DNA of 64,000 bases from Hyaloperonospora brassicae (taxonomy: Eukaryota > Oomycota > Peronosporomycetes > Peronosporales > Peronosporaceae). The stretch spans positions 1 to 64,000 of the forward strand of contig CANTFL010000074.1 of assembly GCA_947650285.1 (NCBI GenBank). Reading direction: 5' to 3'. The notes beneath the pieces were generated by a model that ran no database searches, had not been told where the DNA came from, and saw nothing but the letters and a program-made list of their open reading frames with translations. A program made the translations under genes and the position numbers. Below are positions 32,665 to 42,453 of this stretch, piece after piece. Numbering within the stretch: position 1 is the stretch's first letter; each line of letters opens with the position of its first letter.

Positions 32665-35600
32665 CTAATTACCTTGTAACTCGCGCTTCGCCACCTGAAC
32701 TTGACATCGTAGCTCCTCGAATATTTGACGCGGTAGCGGCTTGGTCAAAATGTCTGCAAGCTGGTCCTTACTGGCACACCATTTCACACTTACGAGTCCT
32801 TTGCTAGTTTCATCCTTGATGAAGTGATACCGCAGAGCAATGTGCTTTGCAGCAGCTGACACCATCTCATTCTTCATCGTTCGTATCGCGCTTTGGTTGT
32901 CAACCATGATACTTGGGACAATCTTGATGCTGAGCAGTTCTTGAAGAAGTTGTCGAATCCATCCACATTCAGAAACACTTGTTGCACCGGCGATGAACTC
33001 TGCTTCCATAGTCGACATCGCAACAACGGCTTGCTTCTTTGAACTCCATGCTATCGGCCGCCCATTTATCGAAAGGAAGGCTCCGCTCGTTGATTTTCGG
33101 TCGACTCGATCACCAGCCCAATCAGCATCGGACCAAATTTTGACCTCAAGTTGTTCAATTGAAACAGCCTCACTTGACTTCCAGTAGCGCAAACCACGAT
33201 CCGATGTGCCCTTAAGGTAGCGAAAAATCCGTTTGATCAGCTCCCAATGGCACTTACGAGGCTTCTCGCGATGTCTTGACGCAAAGTTGGTAGCAAACGC
33301 TATGTCCGGGCGTGTAGAATTAGCAATCCAAAGTAGCGTACCGAGAGCTTCACGTACACGATGTAAATCCACTAGTTCCTCACTGTCAGCACCATTATAA
33401 TCTGTGTTTGGATCCATTGGAGTCGTTACAGTTCTGACATGTTCCAGATTGAACGCGCGGAGGGCGTCACAAATCATGCCCTGCTGCGACAAAAAATAAC
33501 TTTGCTGGATTTCGTGTACTGTGATACCAAGAAATTTCTTCACTGGTCCGAGCATCTTGATGCTGAACCGTTCTTCCAGCTTCAGTGTGACATCGCGCAG
33601 CTCCTCCTCGTCATGATACGCGATCAGCACATCATCCACGTAAAGCCCAAGGAACATCACCCGCTCTTTCTTGTCGCGCTTGTAATAGATGCACGGGTCG
33701 AGTCGTGACTTACTAAATCCAAGTGCGATGATGTAATCGTTCATCGTCTCATTCCAGCAGCGACCCGACTGTTTTAGCCCATACAATGGCTTAAGCAGCT
33801 TGAGTACCTTGCCCTCCTCGACGTCCATCTCTCTTGGCGCCTTCATGTAGATGAGTTCGCGCAACAAGCCCTTCACGTAGGCGTTTGGAACGTTGCCATG
33901 AGTCAGTCGTAGTCCAAGCAAGCTTGATAGTGCAAAAAATAAACGCACACTGCTCATCTTGATCACAGGTGCGAATGTCTCCGAGAAATCAACGCCGTAC
34001 TTCTGGCTAAACCCTCCAGCTACAAGTCTTGCTTTAAAGCGTTCAACGTCACCATTAGCATCAAACTTGATCTTCAAAACCCACTTGCTGTCGACGATGT
34101 TTGTACCTTTGTTTGGTTCGTCGACAACCTTCCAAGTGCCATTTTCGACAAGTGCATCGAGCTCTGCCTTCATCGCATCGATCCAGTTCTGCCTTTCAGG
34201 AAGAGTCATGGCCTCTTTAACGGATCTTGGCTCTTTCACTCGTACAACCAACATTGCGGCACCATCAGCATATCTAGCAGGCATGGTGACATGACGACGC
34301 TCACGTCGTTCTGCTAGCGATTGATTTTTGCCAGTGATTAAATCAACCCCAGATTCCTCGCAATTAGAAATGCTCGAGCCATCTTCACTTTGACTTGGTA
34401 GGCTCTCTTCGTCAGAGATATTGTAGGCGGGTGCATCATTTCCAGCATTCGGATCTTTGTCGATACCCTTCTTGGCCGAGTCTATTGACTGGACGTGATG
34501 CGATACCAAGATCTTTTTAGTACGCTTGATGTACACGCGATGACCCTTCACCTTATCATCATATCCGATGAATATTCCGTGCTCACACTTCTTTCGGGTA
34601 CCCATGGACTTGCTCTTGACATGAACCGTGACCCTTTGTCCCCACTTTAGTATGCGACTAAGGTTGGGCTTGTGTCCAGTGAGGGATTCAATAGGCGACA
34701 TGTTTCCACCATTCGCACGTGTCGGGAGTCGGTTTCTTAGCCATGACTGATGACGTAGTGCTTCCGACCATAGGAACCGAGGAGCCTTGGCAGCATCAAA
34801 CATCATAGCCCGCATACCGTCAAACAAAGTCCTGTGGCGCCTCTCCACCTTTCCATTTGAAGTCGATTCGTCTGGTTCCGTTAGTTGCTGTCGGATACCG
34901 CGTTGTGCACACCACGACCTTATCTTGTTCGTGTCAAATTCATTGTCGCTTCGGATGACCTTCACTCGCACGTCATATTGTCGTTCGAATCTTGTAATGA
35001 ATTCAGTCAGCAACGGAAACCAGTCGGACTTACCACGCATTGGAAAGACTTCTCCATAGCTAGATGCATAGTCAACGACATGCAAAGAGTGAGTGCAGCC
35101 TCTGTAATCGTGAGGCTTGACGTTTGTCTTAATGTCAACTCCAATTACGGCGCCAATCTCGTCCGTTGGTGCTGATTCGGATGTGTCTGTTTGGGCTTTA
35201 GCACCTCTTGTTTGTTTCCCCTCGCGACATGCAGCACAGTCACTTTTCTTCTTGTCAGTGATGTGTAAACCATCAGCCAATTCATGATTCTCGATCATCG
35301 CCACATCCTCAACGTTGACATGGCCGAGTCGAGCATTCCATTCCATGATGCTGTCATCAGGTTTCGCTGCGACACTCGCAATAGCTGATTCGACTGCGTG
35401 CCCATTGAGGTAGCAAAGCCCATTGTCCCACGTCGCACAGCCAGCAATAACTTTGACTCCCGTGTCGTCAAGCTTCCACAGTGACGCTCCTTGGTCGGTA
35501 AATGAGGTATGAATACCTTTCTTCGCAAGTTGACCAATCGATAGCAGGTTTTTGCGCAGCCCTGGAATTACGTGCACGTCTTGCAACAGAATCTTGCTTT

Positions 35601-36966
35601 GATTTCCGTTGACATTGATCTCCATCACGATGTTGCCACACGTGGAAGACCTGATGGTGCGACCATCTGCGATATTCACGGACAGATTGCATGTGTACTC
35701 GTTTTGCAACGCAAATCCAGTACCGCATATGTGGTGACTAGCGCCTGAGTCCAGCAACCATTCACGTTCATCCCTGCTATATCTGAATGCCGCCCAGCAT
35801 GATGCGTACTGACAGTCATTATCTTCTGTCTTATGGATCTCGCGAGTTGTCTCCACAACATTAGCTGAGCCTGTTGACCTTTTCTTCTTTTCCAGAAACT
35901 CCTTCTTGAGTGGGCATGTTGAAGCAATATGACCCTCATCCTCACAGAAGAAACAGGCTCGCTTAGGATACTTCTTGGCTCCTCCTGCACTGTACGCATC
36001 ACCAGATTCATGTCTTGACTTCCGCTGTTTCTTCTCAAACTCCGGCTTGTCTCTTTCAGCACGCTCGTACAAATTCGTCGCCCCTTTTGGCTTACAGACG
36101 AAATTCTTTCCGTTTCCTGTGATGGAGGTCAGATATCGTACAGCTTTCTCGAGCTCGATCCCGTACTCCAAGCTGTCTTGATCAATCTTCGCCAGCAAGC
36201 TTCTCTCCTCTGATGGACAAGAGTATGAGCAGAAGTATTCAAGGATAATCTTGCTTGGATTTCCATCCATACGGCTCGCCACAGCTCTCATGTACTCAAT
36301 ATGAGATGTCCACGTTGTGTTGGTTCTCTTGGGCGCTTCAAGTAGCTTTCCCAGTTGAGACTGACTCAGCTTACAGCAAAATCGGTTTTTCATGGACCTG
36401 CAGACACTGTCGTAGTTGGCGGTAAGTCCTCGATCCGCGAGATACTTGAAATGGCCAAAGGCAGCACCGCGAAAGCACATCGCCATAGCGCTCAGTCGAT
36501 GCTCTTCATTCCAGACTACGAGATCGAAGGTCTCGAGCGCATGTATTTGCACATCAAATTGGTACTTGAACGAGTCCCAATCTGCTCCAAGTCCTGAGTG
36601 TCGTTCTTCTCCGGTGAACTCAATGACCTTGAAGTCCTTCAACTTGGGTGTACCAACTGGACGGTATGCTGTAGACGATGTCGCCGGTGAGGCGGTGTGC
36701 ATTGTCACATTAGAGTCGGTTTGCCTCGATGCTTGGGCTTGTGCTCTCAACTCGCGAACCTCTTGTTGCAAGGTTGCAATGAGTTGCATCATATCCATAT
36801 GAGCATATGGAGTCATCGGCGTCTGATTCTCGGATGACGAAGATGGAAGTGGAGGCCCTCCATTTCCATCAGGTGTCCGAAACGATCCCATGTCTTCAAA
36901 CTGGGTGGTGATGTTTCTCGTTGGTGAGAAGATGTCATCCCCTTCATGTTCCCCGCTTGGGCTCAT
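32665..36966 (-). CDS. Copia gag-pol polyprotein
   Basis: A 1433-residue polyprotein in a single frame. Domains in order: gag, with a CCHC knuckle CFFCEDEGHIASTC near 338-352; protease with LLDSGASHH near 407; a gag-pre-integrase zinc module; integrase with the DDE triad (GVDIKTN near 609, IRSDNEF, then NGKVERRHR); RT with LYGLKQSGR and LYVDDVLIA near 1110; and RNase H with WSDADWAGD near 1282, STMEAEF and DNQSAI. All catalytic motifs are present. I chose the ATG at 36966 because everything upstream in the open frame (to 37185) lies in the LTR. That ATG falls inside the primer-binding site, so the next in-frame ATG (MGSFRTPDG) is the alternative start. Confidence 0.9.
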   Translation of the reverse strand: MSPSGEHEGDDIFSPTRNITTQFEDMGSFRTPDGNGGPPLPSSSSENQTPMTPYAHMDMMQLIATLQQEVRELRAQAQASRQTDSNVTMHTASPATSSTAYRPVGTPKLKDFKVIEFTGEERHSGLGADWDSFKYQFDVQIHALETFDLVVWNEEHRLSAMAMCFRGAAFGHFKYLADRGLTANYDSVCRSMKNRFCCKLSQSQLGKLLEAPKRTNTTWTSHIEYMRAVASRMDGNPSKIILEYFCSYSCPSEERSLLAKIDQDSLEYGIELEKAVRYLTSITGNGKNFVCKPKGATNLYERAERDKPEFEKKQRKSRHESGDAYSAGGAKKYPKRACFFCEDEGHIASTCPLKKEFLEKKKRSTGSANVVETTREIHKTEDNDCQYASCWAAFRYSRDEREWLLDSGASHHICGTGFALQNEYTCNLSVNIADGRTIRSSTCGNIVMEINVNGNQSKILLQDVHVIPGLRKNLLSIGQLAKKGIHTSFTDQGASLWKLDDTGVKVIAGCATWDNGLCYLNGHAVESAIASVAAKPDDSIMEWNARLGHVNVEDVAMIENHELADGLHITDKKKSDCAACREGKQTRGAKAQTDTSESAPTDEIGAVIGVDIKTNVKPHDYRGCTHSLHVVDYASSYGEVFPMRGKSDWFPLLTEFITRFERQYDVRVKVIRSDNEFDTNKIRSWCAQRGIRQQLTEPDESTSNGKVERRHRTLFDGMRAMMFDAAKAPRFLWSEALRHQSWLRNRLPTRANGGNMSPIESLTGHKPNLSRILKWGQRVTVHVKSKSMGTRKKCEHGIFIGYDDKVKGHRVYIKRTKKILVSHHVQSIDSAKKGIDKDPNAGNDAPAYNISDEESLPSQSEDGSSISNCEESGVDLITGKNQSLAERRERRHVTMPARYADGAAMLVVRVKEPRSVKEAMTLPERQNWIDAMKAELDALVENGTWKVVDEPNKGTNIVDSKWVLKIKFDANGDVERFKARLVAGGFSQKYGVDFSETFAPVIKMSSVRLFFALSSLLGLRLTHGNVPNAYVKGLLRELIYMKAPREMDVEEGKVLKLLKPLYGLKQSGRCWNETMNDYIIALGFSKSRLDPCIYYKRDKKERVMFLGLYVDDVLIAYHDEEELRDVTLKLEERFSIKMLGPVKKFLGITVHEIQQSYFLSQQGMICDALRAFNLEHVRTVTTPMDPNTDYNGADSEELVDLHRVREALGTLLWIANSTRPDIAFATNFASRHREKPRKCHWELIKRIFRYLKGTSDRGLRYWKSSEAVSIEQLEVKIWSDADWAGDRVDRKSTSGAFLSINGRPIAWSSKKQAVVAMSTMEAEFIAGATSVSECGWIRQLLQELLSIKIVPSIMVDNQSAIRTMKNEMVSAAAKHIALRYHFIKDETSKGLVSVKWCASKDQLADILTKPLPRQIFEELRCQVQVAKRELQGN

Positions 36967-36970
36967 AACC
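36959..36970 (-). other. Copia primer-binding site (internal initiator-tRNA type)
   Basis: The - strand reads GGTTATGAGCCC next to the LTR end. It is complementary to GGGCTCATAACC, the anticodon stem-loop of eukaryotic initiator tRNA-Met. This is how Drosophila copia primes, using a cleaved tRNA half instead of the CCA end. The gag ATG lies within it. Confidence 0.75.
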
Positions 36971-36971
36971 T

Positions 36972-37278
36972 TTTCTCTGTTTACGACGCGTCCGCACTCT
37001 AGCTTTGTGCGCGCCGGAGTTCTTGAACTCAGCAGCCAACTCTTCGCTGCTGGATGTAGTAGTACTTGCGTACTGTGAGGATAATTGTGAACTGAGAAAT
37101 ATATTGACGTATTAACCACTACCACTGACATGCATTGTTTCCTCTCTAATGATCTTGCGTCTTCCCATGGACCTGGCATCATCATCGGCTACTACAACAA
37201 TATATGTGGTTAACATTTACCTGGCGTGATCATAAATCACGTAAAGAGTTATGCGACAGCAACGGTCGATCTGCAACA
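36972..37278 (-). repeat. Copia 5' LTR
   Basis: It matches the 3' LTR without a difference that I could find. Promoter and transcription start should lie here. The large open frame extends 73 codons into it. Confidence 0.9.
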
Positions 37279-37283
37279 CTTTT

Positions 37284-38097
37284 GACCACAGCTACAAGTT
37301 GACAACTTAGCTTATCAGTGTCATCGAAAAGATAGTGCTGATCCAAGCCGTGCGACTAGCAATCAACTGTGGCTAGAAAAGCGACATTGCTCGTGAGCGC
37401 GCAAATGGTCAACTATGTTGTTTGTTCGCTGATTGTTTTCTGTAAAGCGGTGTTTACACGATGGCTGTCGCAACGGTCGATTTTTAACGTGGTTATTTAT
37501 CGAGTTTTACGGAATAGTGCATCCTGAAGACGTACTTGGCAAGTACCCACCCATTGGACTATATCAGAAACGTGATGTAAAGCCACGGGCATTTACATAA
37601 AATTAGCTCTGGCAGGCAATTAATTGTAGGGCTTTGTGTCCATTGACCACATCACTGCAAAGTGGATCATTCATTGAAAGGTTCAAAGTTGGGAACGTTA
37701 TTTACAGCGACAACATGAAACGACCTGGCTATAAACATCCTGTTTGACGGCATGTGACGGTGACCCAATGGATCAAAAAACAAACCACAGATACTCGACA
37801 AGCAGGACTATGAAAGGCACTGAACTCTCCATATCGGTTGCAAGTCGTCTTTTTGCGGAAGCATACACGCTCGGCTGACCGTTTGGGCTGAATTTTAAGC
37901 GCAAACAAACTTTGACCTGCCTTGAAAGCAGGTCAAAGTGCTATACCAGTGGCATAGAAACGCACGTGCACCATGTTGAGCATTGACGACGATACAAATC
38001 GTACATTTATACCATTAGTATGGTGGCTTGCGGTACTACGGCACCAACAGAGCGCTCCGTGCCGTTCGACGAAGCCGTCTCTCGTGAACAACGTTCG
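37284..38097. other. Intergenic, no gene seen
   Basis: No domain-bearing frame is present. The stretch lies between the copia insertion and the 3' end of the START-FYVE gene, so it includes that gene's 3' untranslated region. Confidence 0.5.
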
Positions 38098-41000
38098 CTA
38101 AATATCAAATTTCTCAGTCGGTGGAGCGCCGCTGGACTGACCGCTCGAGCAGCGGCTGCGTAGAGGCGCTTTCGCCAGGCCCTCCATGAGCTCGCGCAAC
38201 TCTCTGCTCTCATCGCGAGCACTCTCTCGACGGTTGGTACTTGACGCTGGAGGAAGCGCAATTGCAGCTGCTGGACGTGGCCCTTGTCTTTGCTCTTCGT
38301 GGGAAGCAAAAACGAGTGAGTCTTTGCCATGTGCTCCGTGCTCGTCATCGATGTCTTGATCCCTGGCCATCGCCGTTACAGGTTCCGCTTCAGTGCCGTC
38401 GGGAGGTCCATCGTCAAGACGGTGTTGATGCACCGTTTGGAAACCGTCGTCAGGATCAAATGCGCAAAATGCCGTGCTTTGCATCGGCATTGGCGCAGTC
38501 GGTGGCATTGCAGCTTGTCGAGTCAAGTGACATGGATGAAGCGCTGGTAGTGTCGCTGGCGGTGGCGGTGGTGGTGGTCTTCTTGGTGTTCCAGGGTACG
38601 TCTGGCGAGACGGAGTCAACGTCGAAGGCGTGTAGGTAGTCGATACTTCCACTGGAGAAGGAGAAAGCGTCACGCTCGCGATCCTTGATCGTCGGCGCGA
38701 TGGCGCGTGCGAGAGCTCACTCGAGTTCATGACACCACGCAAACTTGCTACGAGGTCCGATGGATCATGGTCAGACAGCAGCGATCCATGCGCACTAGAT
38801 CCTCGCGAAACGACAGACGAAGAAGACAAAGCTGCGCCAGTCACATGCGCCATCTGCTTGGTTGACGACGCGCGTGGCACACGCCCTCGACTCGATTTTG
38901 AGGTTGACGATCGAGCAGATCGATGCCGCATCGAGCGCTCGTCAGCTCCCACCTCTTCGTTACTAGTGTGTCCACGTCGTTCATCTACGACAACGGGTTC
39001 GCCTAGAAGAGCTGGCGTGGCCAGAGCTCTTGCTCCAGTGGATGTCGGACCAGTGTTGATTGCATCGTGTTCACGCTGCTGCGTGGCTTCGATTCGCTCA
39101 TTAAGACGCCCGATCTTTTGGGCAAGCCGCTCGATACCACGATTGCTGACTGCACTACCAACTGAAGTCGGTAATGCCGCTGATCTGGACGACAGCTCCG
39201 GCTCAGCCTGAATCCCGACTTCGTTTGCGGGTGCTATACGAGGCATTCGTAAATTCGCACTTGGCTCCGATTGACGGACCCATTGCATCGCTTCCTCAAG
39301 TGCACGTGCTTCTTCGATGGCACTTTCCTGCTCGGGCGTTGGTGACGGTAGCGGTTCACCAGCATCCTGGTGGTCCAGTGATTGCACGGATGCTGACAAC
39401 GACGAGCACGACGAGCGGGAACGGACACTTTCAATGGTGTCTGGGTGCTCGCTGCCTGTCGGTTCGCTGAAGCTGAAAACCAAGTCGCTATCACATTGAT
39501 TCGAATCCGCGTCTGATGGACGGATGGGGTCATTGAGGCCGATGGAGCTTAGCACAGCATCTAGGTCCGAGCCCGAGGCGTCTAGCGTCTCGCGGATTTT
39601 CATGATGCGATCGTAGATCTCATCGTACTGCTCATCGTCGACATCTGATCTGCCATAGCTGCGCTCAAGCCATTCACTGGGCCGTTCGTTGTCGCCTTCT
39701 GCCTCAGAAATTGCCATGTCAATCGTGTCGCGAATGTGGCGGGCATGTTCGACGAGCTTGCTGAGTGCCTCTTTCTTAGCTCTCGCCGACAGAGGTGCTG
39801 ACAGCAGTGTTGACCGACGCCGCCCGCTGGACTGCCGCATTGAGCCCATGTATTCGGACGCCGCTCGCGCGTAGTATTCACTGTGACTGCCCTCATCATG
39901 CTCGTAAGTAGCACTCGCTCGCGTGCTGCTGCGACTTGACAACGGATGTTGTTGCCGTCGTCGAAAGGACGATCGCACTGATGTCGTTTGCGACAATCGT
40001 CCGGGATCTCCAAGGCTACACCTCGGTATACCTGGATGCTTTGAGTAGCGGAGACCTTCCACGTAGCTCTCCGTTCCAACGTTCGTCGTAGCTGAAGCAG
40101 TCTCAATCAACCCGTCGTCGATGTCACTAACTCCACCAAGCAAGCTGCTTTCACGGTGACTACCTGCTTGCGCCATACACACGGAACACACGCGCACCGT
40201 GTGGGTTTGCTCATCCAGCGGCTGCTCCAGCTCTCGCAACGGCGCGCAGGTCGAGCACACGACCTCTCCACAGGTCACGCAATGCTGTTTTCGATGAAAG
40301 TAGAATCGCTGCAGACACACTGCGCACGCTTTACGGTCTTTCGACGAAATCCATTCCCACTCGTCCAAGTACTGCAATCGACCGATCCGCTGTCGTTCCA
40401 ACAGCCCTTTCACTCGATGCACGGCCGCTACGAAATCCACCATGATCTCCGTCGTGGTCCCAGATGCAGCAGCAGTAGCAGTAGCTCCTGTCGCACTCCT
40501 GTCAATCTGTGCAATAGCCGTGACCTTGAGAATGTTCGACTGATGCGTTCTTGTGATCAAAAGCCCAGAGCGAGCAACCTGCTTTCGCTCGACATTGTAT
40601 CTCTCCAACGTCGGCACTTGTCGTTCTTTTGCAATCGACTCTTGAATGCAAAAGCCCACAACGCCTTGAGCACTCGCAGTCTTCTTCTTGCCTGCGTATT
40701 CCAGATAGCAAAAGTCCACACCGCTCTTCTTGTGTCCCTCTCGCTGCTTGGCCGTGAGCAGACGCCACTTGATCGCGCGGTACGCGAAACTCGGCGTGCG
40801 GTGTTTCAACGACGTCGGAAACGTCAACAACGTGCGCGTGTCCACTTGTCCAACGTCCTCTCGATGCAAAAAGTGCATAGCCCGTCGAGCGTCTCGTGTC
40901 TTGACCGTAGCAACGGCTTGAAGGATCTCGTCCACTTGGACGTCGACCAGGTGAACACTGCACTTGAGCAACGTCGAGACGGTCCGCGCCGAGGGCTCCG

Positions 41001-41244
41001 GCACGTGCCCCGTCGACGGTACACCCGTTGGCGTCATCTCAATGCATTGCGCCCGCTGCACGTTGCGGCCGTTCAGTGCTTTCACGTCGGTCCAGCGGTA
41101 GACGCAGTCGGCGTCGTCGCTGATGCGCGCGAGGTGCGCCACAGCGGCTTTGCTCGAGCGGCGGTACTGCATGAGCTCCTCGACCGTCAGCACCAGTTGG
41201 GGGAAGAAACCCGCGTACAGCGGGAAAGGCAGTGCCGACGTCAT
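38098..41244 (-). CDS. START-FYVE domain protein
   Basis: A 1048-residue protein in one uninterrupted frame. Residues 1 to about 290 resemble the START-like lipid-binding domain that precedes FYVE fingers in a large oomycete family. A FYVE-type zinc finger follows at about 305-358: CAVC, HRKQHCVTCGEVVC, STCAPLRELE and VRVCSVC supply the eight zinc ligands. The usual R(R/K)HHCR phosphoinositide-binding motif reads RKQHCV, so one histidine and the final arginine are lost and membrane binding may be altered. Residues 360-1048 are low complexity: Ser- and Arg-rich with acidic patches, a poly-Pro run near 920, and several helical stretches. The expected role is in endosomal or membrane-lipid traffic; that is inferred from the family. 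Confidence 0.85.
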   Translation of the reverse strand: MTSALPFPLYAGFFPQLVLTVEELMQYRRSSKAAVAHLARISDDADCVYRWTDVKALNGRNVQRAQCIEMTPTGVPSTGHVPEPSARTVSTLLKCSVHLVDVQVDEILQAVATVKTRDARRAMHFLHREDVGQVDTRTLLTFPTSLKHRTPSFAYRAIKWRLLTAKQREGHKKSGVDFCYLEYAGKKKTASAQGVVGFCIQESIAKERQVPTLERYNVERKQVARSGLLITRTHQSNILKVTAIAQIDRSATGATATAAASGTTTEIMVDFVAAVHRVKGLLERQRIGRLQYLDEWEWISSKDRKACAVCLQRFYFHRKQHCVTCGEVVCSTCAPLRELEQPLDEQTHTVRVCSVCMAQAGSHRESSLLGGVSDIDDGLIETASATTNVGTESYVEGLRYSKHPGIPRCSLGDPGRLSQTTSVRSSFRRRQQHPLSSRSSTRASATYEHDEGSHSEYYARAASEYMGSMRQSSGRRRSTLLSAPLSARAKKEALSKLVEHARHIRDTIDMAISEAEGDNERPSEWLERSYGRSDVDDEQYDEIYDRIMKIRETLDASGSDLDAVLSSIGLNDPIRPSDADSNQCDSDLVFSFSEPTGSEHPDTIESVRSRSSCSSLSASVQSLDHQDAGEPLPSPTPEQESAIEEARALEEAMQWVRQSEPSANLRMPRIAPANEVGIQAEPELSSRSAALPTSVGSAVSNRGIERLAQKIGRLNERIEATQQREHDAINTGPTSTGARALATPALLGEPVVVDERRGHTSNEEVGADERSMRHRSARSSTSKSSRGRVPRASSTKQMAHVTGAALSSSSVVSRGSSAHGSLLSDHDPSDLVASLRGVMNSSELSHAPSRRRSRIASVTLSPSPVEVSTTYTPSTLTPSRQTYPGTPRRPPPPPPPATLPALHPCHLTRQAAMPPTAPMPMQSTAFCAFDPDDGFQTVHQHRLDDGPPDGTEAEPVTAMARDQDIDDEHGAHGKDSLVFASHEEQRQGPRPAAAIALPPASSTNRRESARDESRELRELMEGLAKAPLRSRCSSGQSSGAPPTEKFDI

Positions 41245-41774
41245 GACCGGCGGCGACCGACAAAGGGCCGAGCAGCAACACCCGCTGTCCTACAGGCACA
41301 CGATTACACCCACCCACACAGACAGACAGAGACACACAGACAGACAGACTGTGGGGGTAAGTTCGAGAGTGTGCGCCCCGTCGGGCGAACGAGCAATCGC
41401 TCACCACTGTCGTCGACACACGGCCAGTGGCGGACGAGTCAGACGTAGAGAAAGGCGCGTGGCGGATAGCCGGACGCAGAGGCACTCGTGGGAGATGGGG
41501 AGCCGCGTGGGGGCACCGAGCGACTTGTGGGGCATTGCTCGTTCGTTCGAGCGAGCGAGTGACGAAAGCGGTCGAGGGCGGGATCAGACGGACAAAAGGT
41601 GCCGATGGAGATGGGGTGGTGGGTGGGGTGGGGTGGGGTTGTTGGGGCACGTTTTGACAGGTGCACGTGTCTTGGTTTTGCATTTGTGAGTCGTGGCAGC
41701 ACAAATCGTGCAAGCGGCACTTTATCATGCGTGAGGTTGGAGATCAGGATACAAAAATTGGATATGACCAAATT
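41245..41774. other. Upstream region of the START-FYVE gene
   Basis: It holds an ACAG/ACAC-rich low-complexity patch at about 41308-41351 and G-rich stretches near 41600-41645. No initiator match is convincing. Confidence 0.4.
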
Positions 41775-41793
41775 CTACTACTACTACTACTAG

Positions 41794-41824
<31 letters not shown>

Positions 41825-41850
41825 GCTACTACTACTACTACTACTACTAT

Positions 41851-41944
<94 letters not shown>

Positions 41945-42030
41945 GCTACTACTACTACTACTACTACTATTACTACTACTACTACTACTACTATTACTAC
42001 TATTACTACTACTACTACTACTACTACTTC
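41775..42030. repeat. (CTA)n / (TAG)n microsatellite with a 120-bp higher-order repeat
   Basis: About 256 bases of almost pure CTA triplets. Rare interruptions (GCT, ATT) recur at the same spacing: the pattern at 41821-41873 returns at 41941-41993, exactly 120 bases later. This implies a segment duplication within the array and not only slippage. Confidence 0.95.
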
Positions 42031-42453
42031 TAGTTCTGCTACTACAACGACGACGACATCTGCGCCTTTTGCTGCGACCAAATGTCGTTGATGTCGAGTG
42101 CGCGTAGATTTTGTATGAGACCAAGTGCAGCAGATGTGTAGACGCGTGTGAATGTCAGCGTGGCTTCGGATCGGATGCGATAGCGCCACGTCTCGAGACG
42201 GCTGACTTTTGCTCATGGACAGCAGTCTCGTAGACGCTTCGCTCGAAGTTACTTGTCCCGACCGGTCAGTTAGTTGAAGCTCGTTCATTAGTTATACGCG
42301 GTGGTAATGTCTGATTCTCTTGATGTCATCCTCTCTCCATCTCTCTCTATCTCTCCCTATCGTTCTTTTTGCTATTGTGGAACTGGAATGCGAGAAGGCA
42401 GCGCGTCATGTCCATCTTGGTAGGCAGGTAAGTAAGCAGGATCTGTATCAGTG

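Larger units (their letters stand above)
32333..37283 (-). mobile_element. Intact Ty1/copia LTR retrotransposon
   Basis: The limits include the 5-bp target duplication CTTTT (32333-32337 and 37279-37283). The LTRs are 307 bp (32338-32644 and 36972-37278) and identical as far as I can see base by base. A single open frame codes for gag, protease, integrase, RT and RNase H in copia order. A primer-binding site and a polypurine tract are in place. All signs point to a recent insertion that may still be active. Confidence 0.95.

Noticed and set aside
40156..41448. 430-codon frame opposite the START-FYVE gene
   Set aside because: Shadow of a GC-rich coding strand. Unlike the Gypsy antisense gene there is no second copy showing conservation.
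41661..42288. Long open frames of poly-Leu, poly-Ser and poly-Val in three frames
   Set aside because: They are produced by the CTA microsatellite; no non-repeat coding signal.
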